Positions 1 to 13,643 of a stretch of DNA of 64,000 bases are shown here, one piece after another. A model generated the notes under the pieces. That model did not search any database and was not told the origin of the DNA. It saw only the letters and a program-made list of their open reading frames with translations. The stretch's first letter is position 1, and each line of letters opens with the position of its first letter. The stretch is from Nothophoma quercina (taxonomy: Eukaryota > Ascomycota > Dothideomycetes > Pleosporales > Didymellaceae), in contig JAKIXB010000044.1 of the NCBI GenBank assembly GCA_021642125.1, positions 124,001 to 188,000 of the forward strand, given 5' to 3'. The position numbers and the translations under genes were made by a program.

Positions 1-1255
1 CTTCTTCTCGATTTGACCATACGCAGCTTCCGCACCGATACCGCCAAATACCAGTCCAACACCAACCCACTGCATGCCTGTGACAGTGTGTCCGAATAAG
101 AACACACTGGTCAGCATCGTCAACATCTTCCTGGTGACTGTTACCGTCACGAGAAGAAGCGAGCTGAAGTGGGCAAGAGTGGTGTAGATGAAGATCTGCC
201 CAACGGCGCCGCACGCCGCGAATCCAAGCACATCCCAACCAACAGATGGGTATGCAGTCACGAATTCCAGAGCGTCGCTGAGCTCTCCGTTGCCCTTGGG
301 CGAGAGACCAATGTAAGAGCCCAGGGGTGTGCCGGCGATGTAGGGTGAAACAAGCAGGTAGCTGACTGTGAGTGCGGTGGACATGATGTTCATAGCGCAC
401 ATCATCTGGGGCCCCTTGAAGCCCTTAAACTTGGTGAAGATGTTGTCCTGGACGGTATTCGTGAGGCCATCGAAGAGCAAGTTGACACTAAGAAGGAAGA
501 TACCAAGAGACCTCGATGCATCTGCGCTGACGCTCTTCTTTGCTGCCTTCTTGGCAAAGGATGGGTTGTAGAGGGTGAACATCGAGACACCGAGGGTAAC
601 ACAAACGATGACTGCGTACTTATAGAGAGGGTAGCGCTTCTGGAAGAGCGTAATATGAAGCGCCATGACCGGGAGCAGCTTGCAACTCTTTGCTAGGGTG
701 AACGTGACATAGTCGATGTGCTTGAGACTGGCGTAGCCGAATGGCGATGCGAGAGACGAAGTGATTGCGACGAGGAGAAGTGGGAACAGGATCTGCGTAG
801 ACGGGAAGATGGGTGGTACATGGCGTGCGCCGGTTGTCTTGTTGCGTGGTGCGGAAAGGAATAGGTAGACGAGACCTGTTACGGCGGCGAATGCAGACTG
901 AATAGTGTTGAGGAAGACGGGGTACGTGAAGCGCGCGTTCGAGGGACCATGAGAGGTTGTGGTTAGACGTTCCTGGAGGTATGCCCAGCTCAAGCTACGT
1001 TCTAGTCAGCCATGGTATGCTCGTCGATTCTCCAATGCACAGGGATGCAACTCACAAGCTAGCATAGATACCTCCCACACAGGTCACTAGCAGCACATAA
1101 CCACCCTTCTTCTCCTCAGCTGGGTTTCGTGCAGCCAAATCCACCTGTTCCTCAATTTTCTTCTCAAATGAGTGAACTGCGTCCGACAGCCGGCGTGAAT
1201 GACCGTTGGCCTGCTGCTTCGTCTCAGAAGCTGCGCGCTTCACTGGTGTCGCCAT
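1..1255 (-). CDS. hut1: UDP-galactose transporter homolog 1 (SLC35B1/HUT1 family), 3' end outside the window
   Basis: Multi-pass nucleotide-sugar transporter of the SLC35B family, expected in the ER membrane, where HUT1 proteins are linked to UDP-galactose/ER redox homeostasis. Exons are 1056-1255 and 1-994, separated by a 61-nt intron (donor GTGAGT, acceptor GTAG) that restores the family sequence YASFLSWAYLQERL across the junction. The upstream in-frame TTG is not used here; translation is taken from the ATG at 1255, giving MATPVKRA. About 398 codons are visible: a charged cytosolic N-terminus, then repeated hydrophobic helices, and the conserved FTLAKSCKLLPVM and SVNLLFDGLTNTVQD stretches typical of HUT1. 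The frame is still open at base 1 (GQIEKK), so the C-terminus and any ER-retrieval lysine signal lie outside. The family call is confident; the transported sugar is inferred from the family only. Confidence 0.93.
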
Positions 1256-2660
1256 GGTGTCGCTGAAGTTCAATAAGCGCAATGGCTTCCTGATAATGGG
1301 TAATAGTTCGAATGCAAGGCGCGATGCGCCGCGTTAACAGGCGATATAAGGAATGTGGTACGCTTTTCTAAGCGCAAATGTTTTTCTTAAGAATTACAAG
1401 AAAGGAAGGTAGAGAAGGAGTGACAAGTGGCCCTTTCCTCAAGCACTTCGTAGATTGGTGACGTCTCAACGTCCGATCTCAAAGGTGGCATCAAGCTCCG
1501 GGAGCGCTAAACTCGTGCACGTGGAACGTACTAAAATTACTCAGGGATCGGAACGTCGGAACGCGTTCTTCGGAACCACCTCCTGTCAGCGTCAGCCATT
1601 ATGTTTGCAAGGCTGGCTCACCCCACCATAGGAGGAGCTGAACGCGAGGCTGCACAACATCACGTTCGTTCAGATACCCCCGCGCTTGTCGATGTGGTGG
1701 AACATCTGGTCACCGCTCTAACAATGGAAACTCGAGGTGTTTAGAGACACACAGCCTCACAGGACAGCTGCATCGACAATACAGCGTTCTTTGTATGCTG
1801 TGAAAGGGTCAAACTCAAGGAAGCGCGGCGGCAACTTCCCTGCACTTCCCTTCAATTCTCCGACCAACGAACAGTGACGTGTCTCAGATCTTCCTCATCG
1901 TCACCCTTCCCGAGCACTCATGAAGACACAAACATTGAGCAATAACAGCTTACTAAACTTTGATTATGAAGTCTTTGTGAAGTGGGGCTTTGCTCAGAGC
2001 TTTGAGGGCCTGAACGGTCTTTTTCGTGTTGACGTCTAGCTTTTCCCCCAGCTTTTCCTCCTCAAGTGGGTACCCGCGGGAGAAGGGTGACAGGCGGTGA
2101 TGCTAGCTTCTTTTCAGTGGGATCCTTACCAACCTCTGTCTTTGAGCAAGCCCTTTCAAAACAAAGAGTAATCCGCATGCTGTGAAACTTCCTGTCAGTT
2201 CTAAAGCATGTAGGTAGACAACGGCAGTCCGAGTGAGGATCAACTCCTCCGTTGCATCCCCTCGAGAGTGAGGCTACACTGTAATGCGGTGAGATGAGCT
2301 CTCTGTTGTAGTGCGGTGAGGTTCGGCGATTCTCGCTTGTCCTTCCAGTCCCTAGATGCTTGCCACATGATTGACCGCCAGGGTACAGCGGTACTCGCAG
2401 CATGTGCATCTTTAAACGAGTAGCACACAGACGCCCGACTGATTTCCGAAGCAGTGACTTGCATGTTTCTGCCGTGCTAGGCCAAATGAAGCTGGTTTGA
2501 AAGCACTCTTAAGACGGAGGGCATCCCACTTTCCTTGCTTCTGCGTTTTCAGACTATTCTACCTTACGGACACACTCACCTGCTCTCTTGCTTTTACAAA
2601 ATTACCGGGCAAGCCGCCATACACACAGTCTTCCAAGGCAAAACAGGATACACCCACACC
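1256..2660. other. Intergenic region upstream of hut1 and of the orphan gene
   Basis: About 1.4 kb between two divergent genes. Short open frames occur (for example minus strand 2240-2464), but they lack recognisable protein character. Two near-identical copies of a TA(A/G)TGCGGTGAG element lie about 24 nt apart around 2281-2330. No gene was recognised; the stretch probably contains both promoters. Confidence 0.5.
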
Positions 2661-3359
2661 ATGGCATCCGTCCAAACCCAGACGATGTCTGCCCCCCACA
2701 CATTCACAACCGTCCTACGCGGGCACAGCGGCTCACCCGCCCTCCCCAAGCCCAGCACACGCTCAACACGAGCTTCAAAACCTCTGCTGGCCTATTCACC
2801 CAACATTGCCCCTGCCCACCCAGACATCAACATGACGCTCCTCCGCAACAAGCTCATCCTCACATGCCGGAACTACATTCCCCGGGCCCTCCTCCACGAA
2901 GCAGTAGCAGACGGAATCTGGTCCTCAGCAAGCCGTTGGATAACGCCCTCGTCGCAGACTGCCTCAAAGTACGGGAAAAGAAAGAGATACTACGTCCTGC
3001 ACACCGAAAGTTTTACTTTCCAGCCCGTGAGCTCCGCGTGGGAAGCGCGCATTGTGGCGGACAGTGCACCTATCGACGCCGGGAATGGTGTTGTTATCTT
3101 CGTCAAGGAGAGAAAAGAGTGGACAGCGTTTATGCGCGGATACAGGAGGCAAGGGAAGCGAGGCGCGGGTCAGTTGCTTAAGGAGAAGCAGCAGAGCGTC
3201 GAGCGGGGCTGGAAAGAGGAGTGGAAGAGGAAGTGTGGGTTGAGCGGTGAGGGGGGAGATTCGCCCGGAAAGGGAAGTGCGAAGAGGGAGGTCAACGCAG
3301 GACCTATGTGGGTGCTCGTCAAGAGCGCCGTGAACAAGATTGTCAGGAGCGAGGCTTGA
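2661..3359 (+). CDS. Hypothetical protein, orphan, 232 aa
   Basis: Single-exon frame of unknown function. The frame is open further upstream (from a TTG at 2535), but the ATG at 2661 sits in a strong CACCATGG context and is the likely start. The N-terminal third is rich in Ser, Thr and Pro. The middle has a mixed alpha/beta look (RNKLILTCRNYIPRALLHE, then YYVLHTESFTF), and the C-terminal third is very basic and helical (WKEEWKRKCG). No signal peptide or membrane span is seen. Good length, codon choice and Kozak context support a real gene, but no family was recognised. Confidence 0.6.
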   Translation: MASVQTQTMSAPHTFTTVLRGHSGSPALPKPSTRSTRASKPLLAYSPNIAPAHPDINMTLLRNKLILTCRNYIPRALLHEAVADGIWSSASRWITPSSQTASKYGKRKRYYVLHTESFTFQPVSSAWEARIVADSAPIDAGNGVVIFVKERKEWTAFMRGYRRQGKRGAGQLLKEKQQSVERGWKEEWKRKCGLSGEGGDSPGKGSAKREVNAGPMWVLVKSAVNKIVRSEA

Positions 3360-4248
3360 AGATGATTCTCAGCTTGTCAGCCGGACGAGTTGTTCTTTTG
3401 CAGCGTGGGTCTGGATTTTGCATTGGGCAGGTGTTTTGCATGGATCGGCGTTATTTGAGATCCGCCGGCGGTTTTCGAGGCGGAGCTACGATTTACTACG
3501 ACACGATTGCATAAGCGAGCTTGCCACAGCCGCCATTGGACAAAGAGGACAATTAGGATAGATCCATCAATAAGAACAAGGGATTCAAACAACCTCCCTT
3601 AGCTCCAGAAGTGTGCATTTTGCGGTCAGAGCGTAGAGAGATGCCACAGCAAATTGTGATCAGATGTCCACTCCATTACTACTCTACATTAGGTATATAA
3701 CCAACGAAGTAACCTGCTGCGCCTACGGCGGCTACAGATGCGTAGATAAAGCTGGAGAGGTAGATTTATTGGTATTGTATTCGCGATTATCGGTAGGTAA
3801 GGAAGGTGTGAGGGAGACGGATGATAGAGTGTGACCGGGTCTGACGAAGTGCGATGAGGCGCAGGGGATGTCGATTGAGCGACATGAATATTCCGGGTTA
3901 ATCGAATGACCTTGGTCTTGCCTCGCTGTAGTTTCTTCGCCAAACCCATCCAAAACAAAACAGGACGCCAGGTCTGCCTCAAATCGTGGGCAGATGTGTT
4001 ATCCGGATATCAAAGCCATAAGTCATCACATCGTGAAGTGCTCAATCGGCACTCGGCGACAATAACGGTCCTGAAAAGAAGAAGGAAACAACGACCCGAA
4101 CATCCGTGGTATCCATAGCAAATAACGGGAAGGGATCAAGCAAATTTGTGCTTTGCGCCTGACGTACGATTCTCCAGACTTCCACTTCGAGTAAGAGCCT
4201 CGGCAAGTCGTAAGTCAGTAAAGACGCGTTCGATGTCGGTCAAGACCT
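3360..4248. other. Intergenic between convergent orphan gene and KH gene
   Basis: Holds the 3' untranslated ends of the two facing genes. Short frames are present on both strands without protein-like features; no gene was recognised. Confidence 0.5.
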
Positions 4249-5416
4249 CTAGTCCTGAGCCTGGCTACGTCGCATCTTCTCGGCCTCGAGGTTCTCATAC
4301 AGAAGATACAGCGCCTTCTCGTTAGCACTGGCACTACCAGTGATTGTGAACATGCGCTCGCCAGTGTCATCGTGGGGTGCCTTTGCAATGGAGATGCGAG
4401 CGCCAGAAGTCTTGCGGATCTCACTAATCTTACTGCCACCACGACCGATGATGCAGCCAACCATATCAGAAGGAATGCTGATGTTCTGTGTCTGCATCTC
4501 TTCGCCGTCTTCGGTGTGTGTGGGAGGCGGAGGTCGGTTTGCGGCATCAGAACCAGAGCGGCGCTGGAATGACGAGGGAGGTGAGTCGCTGAAATCAGCA
4601 CCGTGACCAGTGCGGTTGTACGAGCGTCCGGAGCCAAGACCTGCAGTGGCACCACCGTTGTTGGTTGTGAGGGGGCCAGCGCCAGGCTGGACTCTCACAG
4701 CGGGATTGTAGAGTACAGTACCGTAGCCGCGCTCGTGATCATCGATAAGACACTTGCCAATCTCCCAAATAGCCTTCTCGATGCTTGATGGGGAGCCTTG
4801 TACTTCGACAATACGCTCGGTAGACTGAGGGAGCATTTCCTTCTGTGCAACCATGCGGACACCAGAAGCATCCTGAATCTGCTTAATCTTCAGGCCCTGG
4901 CGACCAATGATGGTTCCCATCTGGTTGTGCGAGATGAGGAGACGGATGGCTGCAATTGTTAGCTTTTATTCGACTATCGCGCAGCGCGGCGCCTGTATGG
5001 AGGAAAGTGCACGTATACGTACGATGAGTGCCATCGCTGCGAATGACGCCGCCCATGCCCATGGCAGGTGCGCCCTCAAGCAGACCCTTGGCGACAAGAC
5101 CGTATGCCTTGGAGATACCAGACAGACTGCCAGTAACAGAGAGCACGCGGTCGTGAACACCCTGAACGACCTTGCTGACGCCGGCGCGTACGCCAGTCTC
5201 ATCGCGCAGATCAGCGACGTTCTTGCCCGCCTTGCCAATAATGACACCAGCTTCCTTCGACGAAACGATGGCGCGGAGAGTGAGCTGCGACTCGGCGTAC
5301 TCCTGCTCGGTGCGAGGAGCGGCATCAGCGGCCTCGCCGTCCACGTTCAAGCGCTCAAGCTGATCGGTGATCGCATTGGCATTGCCAGCGGAGTTCTGAG
5401 TATCTTCGGCGGACAT
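4249..5416 (-). CDS. Triple KH-domain RNA-binding protein (Rnc1 / Pbp2-Hek2 / PCBP type)
   Basis: Single-stranded RNA/DNA-binding protein with three KH domains, related to fission yeast Rnc1 and budding yeast Pbp2/Hek2, which control mRNA stability and localisation. Exons are 5023-5416 and 4249-4949; the 73-nt intron (donor GTACGT, acceptor GCAG) joins ..GTH to PIRLLISHNQMG. The product is 364 aa. KH1 has its GxxG loop as GKAG at residues 61-64, KH2 as GRQG at 147-150 and KH3 as GRGG at 300-303. KH2 and KH3 are separated by a Gly/Ser/Pro-rich linker of about 80 residues. The intron cuts just before the first strand of KH2. A likely 5'-UTR intron starts with GTAAGT at 5495. The family is certain; which named orthologue it represents is less so. 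Confidence 0.92.
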
Positions 5417-6401
5417 GTTGTATGAATGGCCTAAGAAGTGCTGTCGCCGTTGTCAGTTCTGGCGGGGTACCATGTTAGGTTAGCCAGGTACTTACAAGAG
5501 GAGGAGCTGTAAATCGGAGTGTCGAGCGCGGATTGGATGTCACCGATGTGTACTATCGCGTCAGTTGTCAGTGATTGTTGACGTGTAGCTGTGGTGGTGA
5601 CGGAGCTACCTACAGGCGATTACGGAAGTGGCGGGGAGGTGGTCGGTGCGGTCGGCGAGCGGGTGAGAGATGGAGGGGAGATAGAGGGCGGAAGGGAGGG
5701 GGATGTTGGGGTGTAGAAGAGGAAGAGGAGGGGTGTGATGTCGAACGGAGGCAAGCAGTCGGTCGAGTGAGGTGACAAGGTGACGCAGCTAGACAAGGCA
5801 ATATTTGGGGACAGGTCGAGGTTAGCTCTTAGCGAGAGGAGGTGCGCCTTGCCGCAGTCAAGGAAGGAATGCAGGTGCGGGCAAGAGCGTAAGACACGTT
5901 ATATGAAGTTTTATTGCGTGTATGCACGACTCTATTACTACGGCAGCGACAACAAGCACCTTGCATGGCAGTTACGTTCCTGGTGTGAATTGCTCCAGGG
6001 CTGCGTCTTGCTTCAAACGCGCCCCGTCCAGCGCAGAGCGACCCCGCAGGCTGTGCACAAGCCAGCCAAACGAGCGGCTCAACACCCATCAGGTCCCCAC
6101 GCGCGGCAGCACCATAGCAGAAAAGGATTGGAAGGCCTCCCTTCGATTGGATACTCTGCCGCTTGTACCTCCGATTGGCGTGGTTTAGGGCTACATGCGA
6201 GTCATGCTCAGGGCAGGCAAGAATACTCGAGAGGACTCGAACACAGCGGCCTACATTGAATCGACTGTGCTTTGGCACAAACCCTTTGCTCTGGTATTGC
6301 TACACCTCACCCACGAACGCCTTTAGCTCATTCTCTTCATTCTCGCAACGCCGCCCAATGCACCGCTACTCCAGACAACTGCTTGACGCTTTTCAATTCA
6401 A
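5417..6401. other. Intergenic upstream of the KH gene, downstream of the alcohol dehydrogenase
   Basis: The part near 5600-5760 is strongly purine-rich on the plus strand (CT-rich on the KH gene's strand), as is common in fungal promoters. Frames listed by simple translation (for example 5780-6259 and its antisense) show no recognisable protein. No tRNA or other gene was recognised. Confidence 0.45.
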
Positions 6402-7622
6402 CTATTTCTGGGCTTCGAAGACGACCTTTTGCACCTTCATCTTGTCGAAGATGTCGTAGCCCTCGACGGCCTCGCTCAAAGGCATGATCTTATCGGCCAT
6501 GAAACTGCATAACAATCAGCATTTATGTCGATCTGTGTGAAGACGGACGTACCCAAGCTTGTCCTGATGCCTAGCAAGACTCTCAAGTGCCTCAGAGAAG
6601 ATGCTCCTGACAGGGCATCTCCCCATTTGTACCCTCAAGTTCTTGCCGTACGCTTCGTTACCGGTCCACGGAATCTCAGCGTTGTGAACACCAACACTCG
6701 AGATCACACCCCAAGGCCTCAGTAGCTCGAAACCCATCCGCAATGCTGGTGAGAGACCAACAACTTCGATGACAATGTCCGCGCCACGCCCATCGGTGAG
6801 CTCCTTGACACGCTTGTTCAGACCCTCGCGATCAGTCTGGAAGTTCCAGGGCTCAGCACCAAGCGACTTAGCCAGCTCCAGACGAGAAGGCACAGAGTCG
6901 ACTGCAAGGATGTGCTTCGGATTGTAGTCTGTGATATTGCACAAAGCACAGAGGGCTACAGGACCACAACCAATCAGGACTACAACGCTGTCCTTGATCT
7001 CTTCTGGCGTGGAGTGCTTGAAGCCATTCTTAGCTGCGAACATGCCTGTGGGAAAGATATCCGCCATGAGGACAAGAGCTTCGTCCTTGATATTGGGTGG
7101 TGCCTTCATAATGGTGGCATCTGCTGTTGGTACACGGACGTACTGAGCCTGTGCGCCGTCCAGGGCTGCTGAGCCGAACAGCAAGCACTTGGTGCATCGT
7201 GATGAGAATCCATGCTTGCAGTAGAAGCACTCTCCGCAAGAAGTGGTGAATGGCGAGACGACTCGGTCGCCGACCTTTACAGATCTGACTGCGGAACCAA
7301 CCTCGTGGACATGTCCAGTGAACTCATGACCCATTACGAATCCGGTTCCAGATGGCTGATGCCCTCGGAAGACATGCAATTCACTACGAGAAGTATGTTG
7401 TCAGAAAGCTAATCTTGAATGACGGATCTCAGGGTTGTCTACCTGCCGCATAGTGCTGTCTGTCAGGCGTCAGCACCCTGAAAAGCACGTAAGTTGAGAA
7501 CGCACCTTATCGACTTTGACGACAATGTCAGTATCGTCTTTGATCTTGGGAATTGGTCGATCCTCGACCGTGACCTTTCCTGGTCCCTGGAACACCACCG
7601 CTTTCATGGTCTCTGTAGACAT
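6402..7622 (-). CDS. Zinc-dependent medium-chain alcohol dehydrogenase, 355 aa
   Basis: NAD(P)-linked zinc alcohol dehydrogenase of the MDR superfamily, cytosolic, substrate not predictable. Exons are 7506-7622, 7445-7461 (17 nt), 6553-7383 and 6402-6504. Introns are 44, 61 and 48 nt, all GT-AG, and together restore KVDKTALCGSELHVFRGHQ and the C-terminal KLGFMADKIMPLSEAVEGYD. Catalytic zinc ligands are Cys43, His64 and Glu65 (GHEF). Structural zinc ligands are Cys94, Cys97, Cys100 and Cys108 (CGECFYC...C). The nucleotide-binding Rossmann turn reads VVLIGCGPVALCAL. The length is normal for the family. The catalytic Cys is encoded entirely by the microexon. A second in-frame ATG five codons downstream (MKAVVF) is an alternative start. 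Confidence 0.93.
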
Positions 7623-8156
7623 GTTGCTCTGACGTTTGCCAAGTTGACTACGATTCTGTGCGGTGAGTGGTGATTAAAAGATGTTCAGGGGACTCAAAGA
7701 TTCAAATACACACGACGAAGCCGGCGCAAGCACGAGTGGGTCCTGCTTCACTAAATACGCTCTTGGTCCCGGGTTCTGACGACACCTTTCTTGAAAGCTC
7801 TTGTGACGATGGGACGAGCTTCCACCCCGCCGAGGTTCACTACCCCGCCCGCAGCCGACCGGAGCGCATGGTTAATAGGCTGCATACGGAAGTTGTAATT
7901 GCAAATCGTCGGAGGTCGATGAATTTTCATTGCGACAGAGGTATCTGCAAAGGGACTATTGGTGCTTCGTCAATCGTCTTTGGTGCGCTCACATACCAAA
8001 GCAGACCCAAACCATGGCCCTGCCTGTACGCCCGAAAAACTGCTATGTACAAAATTATCATATCCAAACTCCAGAACTCTTATGCATGATCCAGTAACAG
8101 AACTCCGTATAAATGCGATAGTGAAATGATAGGCCTCGAAGCCTGTCCATGCCGCT
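7623..8156. other. Short intergenic region between alcohol dehydrogenase and Yippee genes
   Basis: Contains the dehydrogenase promoter and the Yippee gene 3' untranslated region. A frame at 7667-8089 lacks an ATG near its start and shows no known features; it is treated as noise. Confidence 0.45.
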
Positions 8157-8539
8157 TCATGTGACGGTGCAGAGCAGCTCTGCCTCCAAGATAAACTTCC
8201 CCTCTTTGTACTTTTCGCTGGCTTCATAAGCCTTGTCGTATTTCCATCCCACAGTTTCCTTACACTGTCGGCAGTGAATGTCGCGAACGACGTGACGGCC
8301 GGTGGTCATGTTGCGCTCGTTAGGCTCGGACTCGGTGATGTTGACGACGCTATCGAACAGATATGCTTTGCCATGCTGGCCGCGGAAGTTCTGCGATGTA
8401 TTAGCTGATGGTAGAATTGAGTGTTGCGTTCAGGACTGACTCTGCTGAGGATATCATCATGGTTCGACAGATGAGTCTTGCAGTTCTTACAGCCATAGAT
8501 GCGAGACGAATTGAGGTAGATGTTGTAGGAAAGACCCAT
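8157..8539 (-). CDS. Yippee family zinc-binding protein, 110 aa
   Basis: Small zinc-binding protein of the Yippee/Mis18/cereblon fold. Fungal members include Moh1-like proteins; their biochemical role is not established. Exons are 8441-8539 and 8157-8390, with a 50-nt intron (donor GTCAGT, acceptor GCAG) joining DDILSR to NFRGQHGKAYLF, a hallmark family junction. Zinc ligands are Cys17/Cys20 (CKNC) and Cys73/Cys76 (CRQC), and the GRHVVRDIHC core is intact. The start MGLSYNIYLNSSRIYGC is the standard family N-terminus, so longer frames upstream are ignored. Full length and intact. Confidence 0.95.
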
Positions 8540-10065
8540 GGTGATGGCAGTGAAGCTTTGCACTGCAGACGATCCGCGTTCTTGGAAGTTTTGATCAGGG
8601 TCAGGGCGTGGCCGCTGCCTGCCGGATGGCCGTGGTGTGGGCCTGGGTACGGGAGGCGGGCCGCAGACAAATGAGGTTGAGACTGTATGCAAGGACACGC
8701 GAGACAGGCCGAACCTGAAGGTTTGTAACAACTGAGTATCAAGGCGAGGTAAGGAGAGGCGATGGAGGTGCTACGAGCTGTGGCACCGTCGCGACAGCTG
8801 GGGCCTGATGTAGATAGAGAAGATAGTTCTTGAGACCAGAATTGTGGTACAGAGCCTTCACAAGCTGCAATGCAATACGAAGAAGGGGTTCAGTGCTTGG
8901 ATAGATGCAAGGGCGGGAGTCAGTCAGGAACAAGCTCACGAGCTTGCGAAAGATGAGGTTCTGAACGTAAGCTTAGGCTCGAGCTGCGTTGATGCGGAGA
9001 GCTGGCACGTGCTCGATGATGGACACATGCAAGCGAGGGGTACCCTGGTGTCCAGCGAACGGTTCCTGGTTGATGGAAAACTTGACTACCAACTACTTAC
9101 AAACCCATATACACGATTTGATATTGATGAGGTTGTGACAGGTTTGCTGGCTGTTGGGAATGTAGAAGCTACTACACTCGTAAAGGCTTCAGTCACGCTT
9201 GTCTCGAAATGATTGACAAGATGTGGTTACTTCGTTCGGATATAACGCCTATGCAGCACTCAAAACACCATTATATGATGGATTTTGAGCTGGTAAATCA
9301 ACGCGGATAGATCTCTTACTGGTGTATTGCGTCTTGAGGGGATGACTACTTGTTAGTGTTCACTGGGCGACTGGCGACATCCAGGAAGCACCACGTAGCA
9401 GACTCGATCGAGGACCGAGGCAATCGCAGTTGGCGTTGGTGCGCAAACCAGCAGGCTGGTAATGAGAAGACAGCTCACCACAAACGTGAACTTGTGGAGT
9501 GGAGATCTCGCTTCAATGCCATGCATGTTGCTGCTGGCAACGCGCTGAGACCTGCAAATCCCAACCTCACCGACTGCGGATTGGTTGAGGGCACACAAGC
9601 CCACTTTACTCCGCGCCTACTCAATGCTCAGGCCAGCTGTTTGTCGGCCTCGTGTTGTGACATTGTAGACTCGTAGTTGAAGAGGGACTGCCTATATCAC
9701 CAGAAATAATGGTGTAGCTATTAGACAAGGAAGACCCCTGAATGCCGAAGAACTATAGTGCAAGCCACACCAGTACATACTCGAAAGCATCCAAATTCGA
9801 AGCAGTGGCAGGCTATCACGCAGCAATTATCGAGGTGGATTTTGTGATTGGTGTTTGGCGCCGATTGTTGTCCGCTCCAGCCATCTTTGCTGCGGCTTGT
9901 TCCTGTGGCCGTTGTGTGGCATTTTATGGCAGACGTACCCGGCTGTGGAAGCTTCTAGCAACATTCTTAGAACCAAAATCCCAGAACATTTTATCGGCGT
10001 TCAACCAAAGTTGCAGCAGCGGAGGCTAAAATTCAGTTACACCAGGCTTCCCGAGATCGCCTTCC
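8540..10065. other. Gene-poor stretch between Yippee and DnaJ/TPR genes
   Basis: About 1.5 kb. Plus-strand frame 8814-9212 is open for about 130 codons but has no ATG near its start. A pair of overlapping frames at 9350-9676 shows no family features. The right end is the promoter of the DnaJ gene. No gene could be supported. Confidence 0.4.
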
Positions 10066-13001
<2,936 letters not shown>

Positions 13002-13643
13002 ATGCAGCGCGGACGAGGAAGGCAAAACCGTCAGCCACGCGGATCACGAGGGGGAGGTAGAGGCGGCAACGACAACTCGCCCCGCCCACCAAGACCGCGC
13101 CCAGCATATACTTCCGTTCCTCCCATAAGATCTATTCATCCTGGGGGCGGCGTATCCATCGTCTTGAAGGAGGATCAGCAATCTGGTCACCAGGTCAGAG
13201 GCATCGTCGCAGAACTATTGACACGTGGAGACCATCCTCGTGGTGTCAAAGTTCGACTACGTGATGGAAGAGTCGGTCGAGTACAAGGCCTTGTCTCTGA
13301 AGCTGAGGGTCAACAGGGTGAAGCCATCGTTGGTGGGTCTGAGGCAAATCTGGGGAGGAACGGCGAAAGCGCTGCAAGCTCAAGAAGAGGAGGAAGGAGA
13401 GGTGGAAGAATGGAACGAGATATTCGGGAAGACGATGAGTACTTGTACGAGAATCGTGCGTCAACTCAAGACACTGGCTTGTTTGCTGCGTTGGAAGAAG
13501 CGGACAAGAGGCATCAACAGAGCACACTAGGGTCGAGCCAGCCACTTGCATCAGAAAACACTGCGGTTTGTCCAGTGTGCTTCAAGTTCGAAGGCGACGA
13601 GGCCTCAGTCGCACATCACGTCGATCAACACTTCGCTGCATGA
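13002..13643 (+). CDS. YwbE/DUF2196 domain protein with C-terminal CCHH zinc finger, 213 aa
   Basis: Single exon. The N-terminus (residues 1-35) is Arg/Gly/Asn-rich, RGG-like and compatible with nucleic-acid binding. Residues about 48-98 match the YwbE (DUF2196) pattern known from bacteria: GGGVSIVLKEDQQSGHQVRG, then HPRGVKVRLRDGRVGRVQ. An acidic/Arg-rich linker follows. Residues 190-213 form a CPVC...HHVDQHF motif with ligands Cys190, Cys193, His206 and His210, resembling UBZ-type ubiquitin-binding fingers. The ATG at 13002 is used; the in-frame TTG at 12966 is ignored. The function of YwbE domains is unknown. The stop codon overlaps an ATG in another frame that may start the next candidate gene. 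Confidence 0.8.
   Translation: MQRGRGRQNRQPRGSRGGGRGGNDNSPRPPRPRPAYTSVPPIRSIHPGGGVSIVLKEDQQSGHQVRGIVAELLTRGDHPRGVKVRLRDGRVGRVQGLVSEAEGQQGEAIVGGSEANLGRNGESAASSRRGGRRGGRMERDIREDDEYLYENRASTQDTGLFAALEEADKRHQQSTLGSSQPLASENTAVCPVCFKFEGDEASVAHHVDQHFAA

Noticed and set aside
2240..2464. 74-codon minus-strand frame with an ATG upstream of the orphan gene
   Set aside because: Short and without features; partly overlapped by other equally open frames.
8814..9212. Open plus-strand frame of about 130 codons
   Set aside because: It has no ATG near the start and no recognisable motif, and no splice partner was found.
9350..9676. Overlapping plus and minus frames of 83-108 codons
   Set aside because: They mirror each other, begin at non-ATG or weak starts and show no family features.
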